DNA of 64,000 bases from Psychromonas marina (lineage in GTDB: Bacteria; Pseudomonadota; Gammaproteobacteria; Enterobacterales; Psychromonadaceae), in contig NZ_BSPQ01000013.1 in the NCBI RefSeq assembly GCF_030161115.1, forward strand, positions 124,001 through 188,000, read 5' to 3'. This document shows positions 43,699-52,803 of the stretch, piece by piece. Under the pieces are notes generated by a model. The model did no database searches. It saw only the letters and a program-made list of their open reading frames with translations, and was not told the origin of the DNA. Positions within the stretch are counted from its first letter, which is position 1. Each line of letters opens with the position of its first letter. The translations under genes were made by a program, and so were the position numbers.

Positions 43699-44151
43699 AT
43701 GAAATTCAAAGTGTTTATGCTGGTACTGTTATTTACTACCCCGCTACTCGTGCATGCTGAAAATGGGCTTATTAAAAGACAGAGTCACTTCAATGTTGAT
43801 ACCACAACAGATCGGCTAGAAAAGGTATTAAAAGAGAAAGGGATGACTATTTTTGCCCGTATTAATCATACTGATGCCGCAAATAAAGTGGGTATAGTGA
43901 TACGACCAACTGAACTGCTTATTTTTGGTAACCCCAAAGTTGGATCCCCTTTAATGGCTTGCCAGCAGAGTATTGCAATTGATTTACCGCAGAAAGCCTT
44001 GATTAGCCAAGATGAAAATAATGTCGTTTGGCTAACCTATAATGATCCACATTATCTTGCTGATAGGCATCAACTTCAAGGTTGTGAAAAAGGATTACAA
44101 AAAGTTGAAAAAGCGCTCACCAACTTTAGTAAATATGCAACCCAGCCTTAA
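43699..44151 (+). CDS. Exported DUF302 protein
   Basis: A 150-residue periplasmic protein. A signal peptide (MKFKVFMLVLLFTTPLLVHA) precedes the DUF302 domain: FNVDTTTDRLEKVLKEKGMTIFARINH, RPTELLIFGNPKVGSPLMACQ and LPQKALISQDENNVVWLTYNDP are the usual blocks. DUF302 proteins are widespread and of unknown function. The ATG at 43699 has AAGGA upstream; the longer frame from 43660 would spoil the signal peptide. Confidence 0.9.
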   Translation: MKFKVFMLVLLFTTPLLVHAENGLIKRQSHFNVDTTTDRLEKVLKEKGMTIFARINHTDAANKVGIVIRPTELLIFGNPKVGSPLMACQQSIAIDLPQKALISQDENNVVWLTYNDPHYLADRHQLQGCEKGLQKVEKALTNFSKYATQP

Positions 44152-44193
44152 ATAATCAAAAATATGATGTCACAATGGTCTGCACTAGGGCCA

Positions 44194-44598
44194 TTATGTG
44201 ATTAAGTTTTGTTGTTGTAACCAGTCCATTACGTAAATAGAGCCAACAGAGCAACGTGCACGCTGCGAATATTCAATAAAGTCAATCTCCTCTATTTCAG
44301 CATCGGCACAAAGCACACCTTCAAACTGTGCGAAGTAACAGGTCAATTTAACGATAGTATCGCTACTTTTACCATCAGCTTGTGCTTTAAACGTACCAGC
44401 ATAACGAATTGAATCGGGCAACAAATCGACTGATACCTCCTCTTTAATTTCACGAACTAGTGCTTGCTGATCAGACTCTCCACTCTCTCTTTTACCTCCG
44501 GGTAGGTAAAAAAGTTGCTTGTTTTTAGAGCGTGTACTCAATAGTTTGCCATCTTTAATATACAACCAAGCTAATTTATCAATCTCTTTATTACTCAT
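44194..44598 (-). CDS. NUDIX hydrolase
   Basis: A 134-residue NUDIX hydrolase. The NUDIX box reads GGKRESGESDQQALVREIKEEV (GxxxxxGExxxxxxxREIxEE), preceded by LAWLYIKDGKLLSTRSK. C-terminal acidic text (ADAEIEEIDFIEY) completes the fold. The substrate is unknown. The ATG at 44598 overlaps the end of the HD-domain gene by 8 bases, so both are translated from one message; two nucleotide-cleaning enzymes in one operon suggests pool sanitation. Confidence 0.9.
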   Translation of the reverse strand: MSNKEIDKLAWLYIKDGKLLSTRSKNKQLFYLPGGKRESGESDQQALVREIKEEVSVDLLPDSIRYAGTFKAQADGKSSDTIVKLTCYFAQFEGVLCADAEIEEIDFIEYSQRARCSVGSIYVMDWLQQQNLIT

Positions 44599-45184
44599 CA
44601 ATTAACCAACCTTTAGAAACGGCAATATCAACCTGCTCACAAGCATAAAGCCAGAGTCCTGGTGCTAAACCTTGTAAATAGTTATTACGTTGGAGTACTT
44701 GTGATTTTTTAACTTTATGTCTTACCCAACTTCCGCCCTCATTTCTCATATTTTGTAATAGCGGTAATATTCGATCCATCGCTTTAGCAAAACGAGCATC
44801 AATGGTTTGTGCATTTTCAAACTCAACCCATAAGCTTTTAAATTGTTGGCATTGCTTTTCGGGTAATAAGCCAAATATACGTTCCGCTGCCGCCATCTCT
44901 TTCTCTTCTTGTGCGGCATGATCTTGTTCAGCAGAAAAAGCAAACAGATCACCAGCATCGATTTCGACGATATCATGAATTAATAGCATATTCATAACAC
45001 GAGTAATATTTACATCTTCCACTGCATATTTTTGCAAAACATGTGCTGCCAATGATATTTGCCAGCTATGCTCCGCACTATTTTCATACCTATCGTTATC
45101 CGATTTTACCGTTGTTTGTCGATAAATCCCCTTAAGGCGATCTAACTCCATAATAAAGTCTAATTGTTGATTAAGTTCTTCCAT
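44591..45184 (-). CDS. HD-domain phosphohydrolase (YfbR/HDDC2-like)
   Basis: A 197-residue HD-domain protein of the 5'-deoxynucleotidase-like group (COG1896). The domain starts LKGIYRQTTVKSDNDRYENSAEHSWQISLAAHVL with first His in AEHSW, the HD pair in LLIHDIVEIDAGD, and later conserved Asp in KAMDRILPLLQN. Related enzymes hydrolyse (deoxy)nucleoside 5'-monophosphates. Its coding sequence overlaps the NUDIX gene. Confidence 0.9.
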   Translation of the reverse strand: MEELNQQLDFIMELDRLKGIYRQTTVKSDNDRYENSAEHSWQISLAAHVLQKYAVEDVNITRVMNMLLIHDIVEIDAGDLFAFSAEQDHAAQEEKEMAAAERIFGLLPEKQCQQFKSLWVEFENAQTIDARFAKAMDRILPLLQNMRNEGGSWVRHKVKKSQVLQRNNYLQGLAPGLWLYACEQVDIAVSKGWLIDE

Positions 45185-45330
45185 TAATTTCTCTTAATTT
45201 ATGTTTATGAATCATCATTGCTCTGTATCGTTTTAAGTGAACAGCAAATTATTTTACTTTTTTTCAAAATAACTAAACCGATTGTGTCATTGAATCGTAT
45301 CTATCACCATATCAACTAACGGAGTTTTTT

Positions 45331-45513
45331 ATGTTTTCAATATTTAAGTCAAATCCAACCAAAAGATTAAATAAGCTGCTTTCTATCAAGTTAGAGCAAG
45401 CCATGCAGGCACAGAGAAATGGCGATATAAGAACCTATTCACAGCTTAGTTTTGAGGCCGATGAAATAGATAAACAGATCACTAAAATAGAGATGCAAAA
45501 TAGACAAACATAA
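45331..45513 (+). CDS. DUF6435 family small protein
   Basis: A 60-residue protein beginning MFSIFKSNPTKRLNKLL with the block KLEQAMQAQRNGDIRTYSQL, which I recognise as the DUF6435 pattern. It is charged, helical and probably cytoplasmic. The ATG is preceded by CGGAG. Its function is unknown. Confidence 0.85.
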   Translation: MFSIFKSNPTKRLNKLLSIKLEQAMQAQRNGDIRTYSQLSFEADEIDKQITKIEMQNRQT

Positions 45514-45602
45514 ATTTATATTTAAGGGTTTGTAAAAGTAATTACGTTGCACTTATAAGCCCTTAGCATCGATATATGAGAGACGACTATTATATTGATG
45601 GT

Positions 45603-46547
45603 TTATGACACAACGTTCATATTCGCGACTACAAAGCAATCCCTTCCATTCTCTTTTGCCCTGTAACAAGCAGTATCCGCACGCGTAATAAGTTCATGAA
45701 TAGTTTCACGTTTGTCCCACTGTGCAATCCCTATCGAAAGTGTATTGGTGCGTTCAATTGAGTTCAACCGGATGTTTTTACACAATGTTCGTATTCTTTC
45801 AGCTACCTCTAAAGAACTATCTAGTGAAACACCAACAAGAACAATAATAAACTCTTCTCCACCAAAACGAACCGCCATATCTTCTAGACGAATAGTTTCC
45901 TTAAACATTGCAGAGATAGCTATCAGTAATGCATCACCTGCATCGTGCCCCCATTTATCGTTAACAGACTTAAAATGGTCAAGATCAAGAAAGAAAAGGC
46001 TAATATCTATATTTTGGCGCTTTGCAAGTGAAAGCTTCTCTTCGATAGTATTAAAAAATGCTCTGCGATTTAATAAGCCCGTCAGCGGATCTTTTAGCGC
46101 GAGTTTTTCTAGCTCTTTCGTTGCTTTTAAAAGATGCTGCTTCTCTCGACGAAGTTGTGAATTAAGCTGCGCCATCACATTAGTCAGTTCACTTATCTCT
46201 TCAAGCAACCTTTTATTATCTATTTCATGTATTTCAGCAATGCAATAATAAGATAACTGGTCATAACAAAACCAACAATTTAGTTCATTACCTGTTGTTG
46301 TTTTTAACCTCGAGGTTTCTTCAGTGATTTGTTGATATGTAGATTGCGAACCAGTCATTGGCATTTCACTGACAAAAAAGTCATGCCAGTGATTTTTTTC
46401 AAAGGCAAGACCGTGGAAAAAAAGGTTGAAGCCTTTATTAACATTTAATAATTTACCTTCACGACTAAATTCAGCAATGGCTAAATAAAAGGAACTCTGG
46501 CAAATATGATTTGCTATTTCAGCGCGAATATTCAATCGCTTAACCAA
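45603..46547 (-). CDS. Diguanylate cyclase (PAS-like N-terminus + GGDEF)
   Basis: A 314-residue c-di-GMP synthase. Residues 1-110 are PAS-like (FYLAIAEFSREGKLLNVNKGF, and CIAEIHEID at the end), then a coiled-coil linker (115-150, LTNVMAQLNSQLRREKQHLL) and a GGDEF domain from LKDPLTGLLNRRAFF. FFLDLDHFKSVNDKWGH is the metal/nucleotide helix; the active site GGEEF is at 229-233, with an inhibitory I-site RLED at 220-223. The start is non-ATG (TTG at 46547, or TTG near 46535 overlapping the upstream stop codon). It overlaps the B12-binding sensor gene, implying coupled translation and a sensor-cyclase partnership. Confidence 0.9.
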   Translation of the reverse strand: MVKRLNIRAEIANHICQSSFYLAIAEFSREGKLLNVNKGFNLFFHGLAFEKNHWHDFFVSEMPMTGSQSTYQQITEETSRLKTTTGNELNCWFCYDQLSYYCIAEIHEIDNKRLLEEISELTNVMAQLNSQLRREKQHLLKATKELEKLALKDPLTGLLNRRAFFNTIEEKLSLAKRQNIDISLFFLDLDHFKSVNDKWGHDAGDALLIAISAMFKETIRLEDMAVRFGGEEFIIVLVGVSLDSSLEVAERIRTLCKNIRLNSIERTNTLSIGIAQWDKRETIHELITRADTACYRAKENGRDCFVVANMNVVS

Positions 46548-47605
46548 ACATTTAGCTGCACAATCACCTCTTGATAATTACTCGAAATTAAGTCGGCACA
46601 AAGCGTTGTTTCTGGTTTATCAAAAAATGATAACGCTTGGCCACCAACAACGGTTTTAATGTCGGGATAAGAGGTTTGTATTTCCTTTAACACTTGCTGC
46701 GTATTTTTAATGCTATGCGGCATGGTCAAACTAATAATGACCGCCTTAGGGGACTCATTTTTAATGTAATCCATCAACGCGACTCTAGGTGTGTCTGCTC
46801 CAAGAAAAGCAACGTCCCATTCGTCGGCCTCCAATGCTGTCGCGACCATCCAAGAGCCAATTTGATGCTGCTCGGATTCAACACACGCGACCAATACTTT
46901 TTGTTTAGTTATCTCAGGCGGTGGGATTTTCATGATAAGACCAATTAATACGCGGTTGGTAATCGCAGTTGCTAAATGCTCAATTGAAACGGACACCGTA
47001 CCATTTTGCCAAAGTAATCCAACCTGATACAGGCAAGGTTGTGCTTCCTCATTAAAAAATGTTTCAAACTCGGCCCATGAGTTTACTTTTTGAGTAGCGT
47101 ATTGGAAAGCGAGGTGTTGCTCTCCGTTAATAATATGTTGAAAAAATGGGTTATTTGAATCAATGAATGATTCCTCCATTTCACTATTTATTACCGTGCA
47201 ACACTCTTCATGTACACTCAGCATCCAATCATATAGCTGCGCTAATTGTTGCGCTTCATTAATAGGAATTGTTTTTAAAATTAACTCTTTCCACTTTCTA
47301 AGTTCCTCTTCAAAATAGATAAATGGTACACCTTGATTGTGATAGGTATGATAAACCCAAGGCAGTGCTTTGATTAAGGCATCAGCATCTCGAGATGCAA
47401 TGACCTGCGTGATAAAACCAAGATGATTACGATGGTTATTGAGCAACAGATCAACCGAGCTGATCGTTGAAAAACGACATGTTTGCTGCTCTTCAGTTAT
47501 CCAATGGTTAAGGCTAAGCAACATTTTTTCACCGTACTCAGCGTACATATCTATGGCTGTATTCGACAGAGATGTCAGTATCATGTTTAGTTTTAAGTTA
47601 TCCAT
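46532..47605 (-). CDS. Stand-alone cobalamin-binding sensor protein (CarH-like light-sensing motifs)
   Basis: A 357-residue protein. Residues about 1-150 are an unrecognised helical region (LPWVYHTYHNQGVPFIYFEEELRKW). About 155-225 is a four-helix B12-binding cap with GLLWQNGTVSVSIEHLA: W199, nine residues, then E209-H210, the W-x9-EH motif described for CarH-type AdoCbl photoreceptors. About 235-357 is the Rossmann B12 domain: ESEQHQIGSWMVA puts His247 as lower axial ligand in an ExHxxG motif, and FLGADTP follows. There is no MerR or other DNA-binding domain. Its last bases overlap the diguanylate cyclase gene. I infer a B12-dependent, possibly light-responsive, regulator of that cyclase. 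Confidence 0.88.
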   Translation of the reverse strand: MDNLKLNMILTSLSNTAIDMYAEYGEKMLLSLNHWITEEQQTCRFSTISSVDLLLNNHRNHLGFITQVIASRDADALIKALPWVYHTYHNQGVPFIYFEEELRKWKELILKTIPINEAQQLAQLYDWMLSVHEECCTVINSEMEESFIDSNNPFFQHIINGEQHLAFQYATQKVNSWAEFETFFNEEAQPCLYQVGLLWQNGTVSVSIEHLATAITNRVLIGLIMKIPPPEITKQKVLVACVESEQHQIGSWMVATALEADEWDVAFLGADTPRVALMDYIKNESPKAVIISLTMPHSIKNTQQVLKEIQTSYPDIKTVVGGQALSFFDKPETTLCADLISSNYQEVIVQLNVWLSD

Positions 47606-47758
47606 TGCTTCCCCAAACCAAATTCATAAATTATTGTTAAACATTAGATGAAAAGTATAGTCCGCTATTAATTCTCATTGTGAGTTAACCAAGGAAAAAG
47701 CGTGAAGAAAATCACGTTAAGATAAAAAGCAAAGGTATTTATAATCAACGTCTGCATG

Positions 47759-50386
47759 CTACAAAACAGTTAAAAAACGTTGTTCAAACAACTGGACCGG
47801 TAACGGTTTTGAAAAATAAAATCCTTGCCCATAATCACAGCCCATTTCAAACAACAACTGTTTATTTTCTACTGTTTCAATACCTTCCGCGACAACGACT
47901 AGGCCTAATTTATGTGCCATATCTATCATCGCTTCACACAGTAATGACTCTTGAGAATGAGCGCTCATATGTAAAACAAATGACTGATCTATTTTTATAT
48001 AGTCAATATCAAAATCTTTAATGTAAGAGAGTGATGAGTAGCCAGTACCAAAATCATCTAAGGATATTTCAATACCCGCATCTCGTAAAAAGGATAATTG
48101 AGCAATTATTTTTTGCTCGGTTTCCATCATTAATCCCTCGGTTATTTCTAACACCACATTTTCACAGGGTAGCCCTATCTGTTGCAGATAATCGAGCCAC
48201 ATTTCACTGCTTTGAGGCGCCAATAGCTGTAGCGGTGATATATTAATGCTGATTTTAAAGACCTCTCCAAACTTCGCTTGCCAAATCAATGCTTGTTTGG
48301 CTGCTTGTTTAAATATCCAGTCACCAATTTCTAAGATCAAACCATACTCTTCAGCTAAAGGAATAAAATCAAGTGGACTGATCACCCCTCTTTCAGGGTG
48401 GTTCCATCGCACTAGCGCTTCCGCTTTTAAAATCTTATTGGTTTTGAAATTAACGATCGGTTGATAAACAACCTCCAGCTGATCGTTAACAATGACATTT
48501 CTCAATTCCCGAAGCAGTGCTTGTTTTTGCTGTGCAGCAATTTGCATATAAGGGGTAAAATAACTGTAACCATTGCGCCCTAGACTTTTAGATAAATACA
48601 TCGCTTGATCTGCATTTTTTAACAGGTCAACGACCGTCGTTGCATCGTCAGGAAACAGCGTTATGCCAATGCTAGCGGAAATATGAACTTGTTCTTCATT
48701 AATTTGAAAAGGGTTAATAAACGCGGTAATTATTTGTTGGGCAATATAATCAATCTCTTTATTTTCGGTGACATCACTGATAATCACAGAAAATTCATCT
48801 CCACCAAATCGTGACACGGTATCAGACTTACGGACACACTTTAAAATACGTTGTGCAACTTGTACTAAAAGTTGATCGCCAATCAAATAACCTAAGGTTT
48901 CATTAATCTCTTTAAATTGATCTAAGTCGATAAATAAAACCGCTATTTTGGAAGTGCTGTGAGCGAGCCTTTTAATATCTTGTGTTAATAACTCTGCAAA
49001 AAAACCGCGATTGGGTAATGTGGTTAATAGGTCATAATTTTCATGTTTTTCAATCAGATCGTTTGCATCTTTAATATTTGAAATATCTGAAAATAAAACA
49101 ATATATTGGCTGATTTCACCATTGGACATTTTTACTGTATTAACATTAAGAAGGATAGGAAACCTGTTACCATTTTTATGTTTAAACCAAAACTCTCCCG
49201 CCCACTGCCCATTTTCAGAGACACCTTGCCACATAGCTTCGCTCAAGTTGAAATCAACCTCACCAGAGGACAAAATATGATGAGATTGACCGATTATTTC
49301 ATTGGTTTTATAACCTGTAATGTCAGTAAAAGCGGGATTAACACTAATAATATGTTTCTTCACGTCAGCAATAAACATACCTTGATCGCTGTTGTTATAA
49401 ATGATGTTAGCTAAAATTGGTTTAGTCAGATCGGTCCGTGTACCGACCATGCGAATAGGCGTGCCATTTAGATCGCGATTAATAATTTTACCTCTGGATA
49501 AAATCCAGCTGTAGCTGCCATCATGGTGTAACAAACGATAACGTTGTCGGTATGAAGATGTCTTACCTTCGTTATGCGCAACTAAGCTCTGCTGAAGCCC
49601 TGCTAAGTCCTCATTTGTGATAGTTGCATTGGTTAAGGATTCAGTACCAACAATATAATTTAATAATTGCGTTTGTTGAGAAAATTCAATGCCTGTTGTT
49701 GATACATGCCAGTCCCAAATCGTTTCTCCACTTTCTTGAGAGACAAATTCCCATTGCTCTTTACTGCTTAGTAACGCATTTTCACTCTCTTTTAGTGCCT
49801 CTTCAGCTTGAATTCGTAATGATTTTTCACGCATTAAATCTAACGTACGGATAGAGATATTGTTATACATCGCTAATACGGTGTTCACCAAGACCGACAT
49901 TAAACCGCTCATCTCCTGATCAGCATGTGCTTTTGCACCTTCGATAGATTGTCCCGCATCAATCGCATTAATGGTTAACACCATGCGTTTATCGGAATCG
50001 AGAATATGGTAGGCCAACCATTGCGTTAAAAATGAGACTATTTCATAAATGATTTCATCTAAGGACAGGTCTTTTTGGTTTTTTATCGCTAATGCCTGCA
50101 TGAGAAATGACTGATGTGTTTTTTGGTGCTCTCTATACCAAGCATCTTCTTTAAAATAGCCGGTCCAAATCTCCTCTTCACATTTAAAATGATAAGTAGC
50201 ATAGTCGGCAAGCTCATCAAAAATATCGTTTAAAACAACGGGTGTTGAGCGATGTGCGAGATGCCCTGCTAATCGATTTAAAATAGAGACTAATTTTTTA
50301 TGCTGCGAATCAATTAATTCGATATTCGTTTCAAAGTTTTTATCCCAAGGAAAAATTTCAAAAACATCTATTTCATTATTTTTCAT
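47759..50386 (-). CDS. Hemerythrin-PAS-GGDEF-EAL signalling protein
   Basis: A large cytoplasmic c-di-GMP protein of about 875 residues (ATG 50386; GTG at 50395 possible; no good ribosome-binding site). The bacteriohemerythrin domain (about 15-150) has IDSQHKKLV, YHFKCEEEIW, HQKTHQSF and YHILDSDKRM, a full di-iron ligand set. Two PAS/PAC segments follow (about 215-330, with YSWILSRGKIINRDLNGTPIRMVG; about 335-450, with GMFIADVKKHIISVNPAF). GGDEF (RFGGDEFSVIIS) is intact, and EAL has AEALVRW, DDFGTGYSSL and VVAEGIET. Both catalytic sets look complete. Oxygen or redox input by hemerythrin is likely (inference). It is 153 bases upstream of the B12-sensor gene. Confidence 0.93.
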   Translation of the reverse strand: MKNNEIDVFEIFPWDKNFETNIELIDSQHKKLVSILNRLAGHLAHRSTPVVLNDIFDELADYATYHFKCEEEIWTGYFKEDAWYREHQKTHQSFLMQALAIKNQKDLSLDEIIYEIVSFLTQWLAYHILDSDKRMVLTINAIDAGQSIEGAKAHADQEMSGLMSVLVNTVLAMYNNISIRTLDLMREKSLRIQAEEALKESENALLSSKEQWEFVSQESGETIWDWHVSTTGIEFSQQTQLLNYIVGTESLTNATITNEDLAGLQQSLVAHNEGKTSSYRQRYRLLHHDGSYSWILSRGKIINRDLNGTPIRMVGTRTDLTKPILANIIYNNSDQGMFIADVKKHIISVNPAFTDITGYKTNEIIGQSHHILSSGEVDFNLSEAMWQGVSENGQWAGEFWFKHKNGNRFPILLNVNTVKMSNGEISQYIVLFSDISNIKDANDLIEKHENYDLLTTLPNRGFFAELLTQDIKRLAHSTSKIAVLFIDLDQFKEINETLGYLIGDQLLVQVAQRILKCVRKSDTVSRFGGDEFSVIISDVTENKEIDYIAQQIITAFINPFQINEEQVHISASIGITLFPDDATTVVDLLKNADQAMYLSKSLGRNGYSYFTPYMQIAAQQKQALLRELRNVIVNDQLEVVYQPIVNFKTNKILKAEALVRWNHPERGVISPLDFIPLAEEYGLILEIGDWIFKQAAKQALIWQAKFGEVFKISINISPLQLLAPQSSEMWLDYLQQIGLPCENVVLEITEGLMMETEQKIIAQLSFLRDAGIEISLDDFGTGYSSLSYIKDFDIDYIKIDQSFVLHMSAHSQESLLCEAMIDMAHKLGLVVVAEGIETVENKQLLFEMGCDYGQGFYFSKPLPVQLFEQRFLTVL

Positions 50387-50820
50387 ATAATTCACTTATA
50401 TTGATAAAAAAGACGTGATAACGACTCGCATAAGCCTCTGATCTATCATTTTGGTTAAAAGAATAAATAGTGATGATTGCATGCAATCATAATAGACAGC
50501 TATTACTCAATCTTGCGCCTACTCTCCACCATTTTCCTCAATAAGCCCTGACCACAACACGATGAAAATAATATTAATTATCATTCATTAAAAATAACTC
50601 ATTTATTATAAAAAGTTAGCTAACATAGCAAGAAAAGTTTTGTGTATTAAGTCGTAACACAAATAGTATAGACGATAACCATCAGCACAATTTTGAATAA
50701 GCAAAGAGAAGTTAAATAGAGGATGATAAATGCAGAGTTATTAACGGCTTCCTTCTTTTACTGTTAACATATATAGAATTTATTATTAGATCTGCAATCA
50801 TCGTATAGAAGGTAAAAACA
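50387..50820. other. Intergenic region with a Fur-box-like sequence
   Basis: About 430 very AT-rich bases between divergent genes. AATAATATTAATTATCATT at 50567-50585 matches the 19-bp Fur consensus at 13 positions by hand count. It should also carry the promoters for the hemerythrin-GGDEF-EAL gene and the gene at 50821. Confidence 0.4.
50567..50585. promoter_or_regulatory. Candidate Fur-box-like site
   Basis: Three NATWAT-like hexamers in AATAATATTAATTATCATT give 13 of 19 matches to the Fur consensus. In AT-rich sequence such matches arise by chance, so this is only a candidate. Confidence 0.25.
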
Positions 50821-51456
50821 GTGGACGCTTTTATTTCCAAACAAACCGACAGTAGCGCATTAAGATCTCACCCTTGGACAACCATGGAAAGCGATCAATC
50901 CAATGTTTATGTCGACTTTAAAAAATCACCCAAACTGATACGCAGCGCTATCGAAGATTTAATTCCTTTGAAGAAATGGTCATTTGTAGACACGTTTTAT
51001 GAGTTAATTGTGTGGATTAACAGTCCTCAAGCTTTGTTAGAAAGTAATGATTGCAGCTTTAATGTCGTTGAAGATAATCACGATGCACAATACCCGTACG
51101 CAAAAAAGTGCAGTGGTCGATTAATGATTTTGTTTAGGGATGTTGCAGAAAATTGTCAGCAACGAAGCGTAGATTGGTTAATGCAAGAGATATTACAATC
51201 GGTAGCAACCACAAAGCTTGGCTTTAAAGCAGGTGCCATTGCTTTATCACAAAACCCAACTTGCTACCTTGCGTTGGGAGATCAACCCAATACAGGAGGG
51301 ATGGGGCAGCAACTTGTGCTTACCTTTTTTGCTTATGGTAAAAATGAGCGTCGCTGCTATGAAAGCATGCAGCAAGTACTGGAACATGCCCATAGTTGCT
51401 TAGTAAAAGTGAATAAAAAGATTAGTACTGGCGAGTTAGATGCTATTTATAACTAA
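50821..51456 (+). CDS. Hypothetical protein (211 aa), not recognised
   Basis: A 211-residue soluble-looking protein starting at GTG 50821 after AAGGTAAAAACA. It has no signal peptide and no membrane helix. Notable text: HPWTTMESDQSNVYVDF, WSFVDTFYELIVWINSPQ, and ALGDQPNTGGMGQQLVLTFFAYG with a cluster of Cys and Gly near the end (ERRCYESMQQVLEHAHSCLVK). I do not recognise the family. It is convergent with hemH, sharing a hairpin terminator. Confidence 0.75.
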   Translation: MDAFISKQTDSSALRSHPWTTMESDQSNVYVDFKKSPKLIRSAIEDLIPLKKWSFVDTFYELIVWINSPQALLESNDCSFNVVEDNHDAQYPYAKKCSGRLMILFRDVAENCQQRSVDWLMQEILQSVATTKLGFKAGAIALSQNPTCYLALGDQPNTGGMGQQLVLTFFAYGKNERRCYESMQQVLEHAHSCLVKVNKKISTGELDAIYN

Positions 51457-51458
51457 TT

Positions 51459-51496
51459 TTATTCATCTAGCTCATAATGTTGAGCTAGGTGAATAA
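51459..51496. terminator. Bidirectional hairpin terminator between the 50821-51456 gene and hemH
   Basis: The 16-base arms TTATTCATCTAGCTCA and TGAGCTAGGTGAATAA pair with one G-U wobble across a 6-base loop. It lies between two convergent genes, with an A/T-rich run on each side. Confidence 0.8.
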
Positions 51497-51530
51497 GTTT
51501 GATATGAATAATCTGGCTGATCTTCAGGCA

Positions 51531-52553
51531 TTAACCCAAGTTAGGTTTTAAAACGTCAACCAGTGCTTCAATATGATCATCACGATCATTTAATGCACTA
51601 ATGTAACGATATTTTTCTCCGCCAGCTTGCTCAAATATCTCTCTATTTTCGCCCTCAATCTCTTCTAATGTCTCGAGACAATCCGCGCTAAAAGCCGGGC
51701 TAATAATAGCGATATCTTTGATCCCTTGTTCAGGGAAGCTTTTTAAGGCTTCATCGGTATATGGCTTTAACCATTCCGCTTTACCAAAGCGACTCTGAAA
51801 AGTAGAGATAACACTTTCTTTATCTAATCCCAATTTTTCTACGACCAAGCGTGTCGTTTGTAAACACAAGCAATGATATGGATCTCCATTATCTAAAAAC
51901 AACTTTGGCATACCATGATAGGAGAAAACAATTTTTTGTGGTGTACCATTTGCCTGCAGGTCTTCACTGATACTGTTAGCAAGTGCATCAATGTAAGCAC
52001 TATTTTTATGATAACCATTAATGAAATGCAACTCAGGTACCCAACGCCATTTTCCTAATACTTTCGCCACAGCATCAAAGGTTGATCCTGTTGTTGGGCT
52101 TGAATATTGCGGGTATAAAGGCAATACAACAATACGTGTAAAGCCTTTTTCACGCAGCGCCTCTAAACCCGCTTCGATAGAAGGATTACCATATCGCATT
52201 GCCATGACCACTTCAGTATTTTCATAACCTTGCTGCTTAAGTAGTGTTCCTAGTTTGGCAGACTGCTGTTGTGTAATATGAGTTAATGGAGAGCCATGCT
52301 CAGTCCAAATACTTTTGTACAGTTTAGCAGAGCGCTTAGGTCGTATTCTCAGAATAATACCGTGTAAAATAATCATCCAGATTAGACGCGGTATCTCTAC
52401 GATACGTCGATCTGAAAGAAACTCTCTTAAATAAACTCTTACCGCTTTAGTCGTAGCAGCATCAGGACTACCTAGGTTGGTTAATAAGATACCTGTTTTT
52501 TGATGAAATCGTCCTTCATGAGGGTTATCGGTAATTCCTGAAAATCGTGACAC
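51531..52553 (-). CDS. hemH: Ferrochelatase
   Basis: Inserts ferrous iron into protoporphyrin IX, the last step of haem synthesis, at the inner face of the membrane. 340 residues. TGILLTNLGSPDAATTKAVR is the family N-terminal pattern. The catalytic His is in FSYHGMP and the conserved Glu in PAFSADCLETLEEIE, with YPQYSSPTTGSTFDAV in between. There is no C-terminal iron-sulfur Cys cluster. It is monocistronic; a second ferrochelatase elsewhere cannot be excluded. Confidence 0.95.
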   Translation of the reverse strand: MSRFSGITDNPHEGRFHQKTGILLTNLGSPDAATTKAVRVYLREFLSDRRIVEIPRLIWMIILHGIILRIRPKRSAKLYKSIWTEHGSPLTHITQQQSAKLGTLLKQQGYENTEVVMAMRYGNPSIEAGLEALREKGFTRIVVLPLYPQYSSPTTGSTFDAVAKVLGKWRWVPELHFINGYHKNSAYIDALANSISEDLQANGTPQKIVFSYHGMPKLFLDNGDPYHCLCLQTTRLVVEKLGLDKESVISTFQSRFGKAEWLKPYTDEALKSFPEQGIKDIAIISPAFSADCLETLEEIEGENREIFEQAGGEKYRYISALNDRDDHIEALVDVLKPNLG

Positions 52554-52803
52554 ACAAAGCTCCTTTTTGAGAAAATAAATTTAGACTGCGACAGATAAGC
52601 AATAAGATAACGCTTCCTATCTGTATTGTCAGAATGCATCATTTAACTTGCCGCGATTAGCTGAAAGTTAAAAATAAAAACGCAGTCAAACAAAGCAACT
52701 ATCGCTTAAATACTGATAATACAAAGATTTTACTATATTAGTTTAACAACCTAGGTTAATTAAATCAGAAAATTTAAAAATAATATGCGTGACAGCATAT
52801 TGT

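Noticed and set aside
45712-46248. 178-codon plus-strand frame
   Set aside because: Antisense shadow of the GGDEF gene; Ser-rich composition typical of reverse-frame translation.
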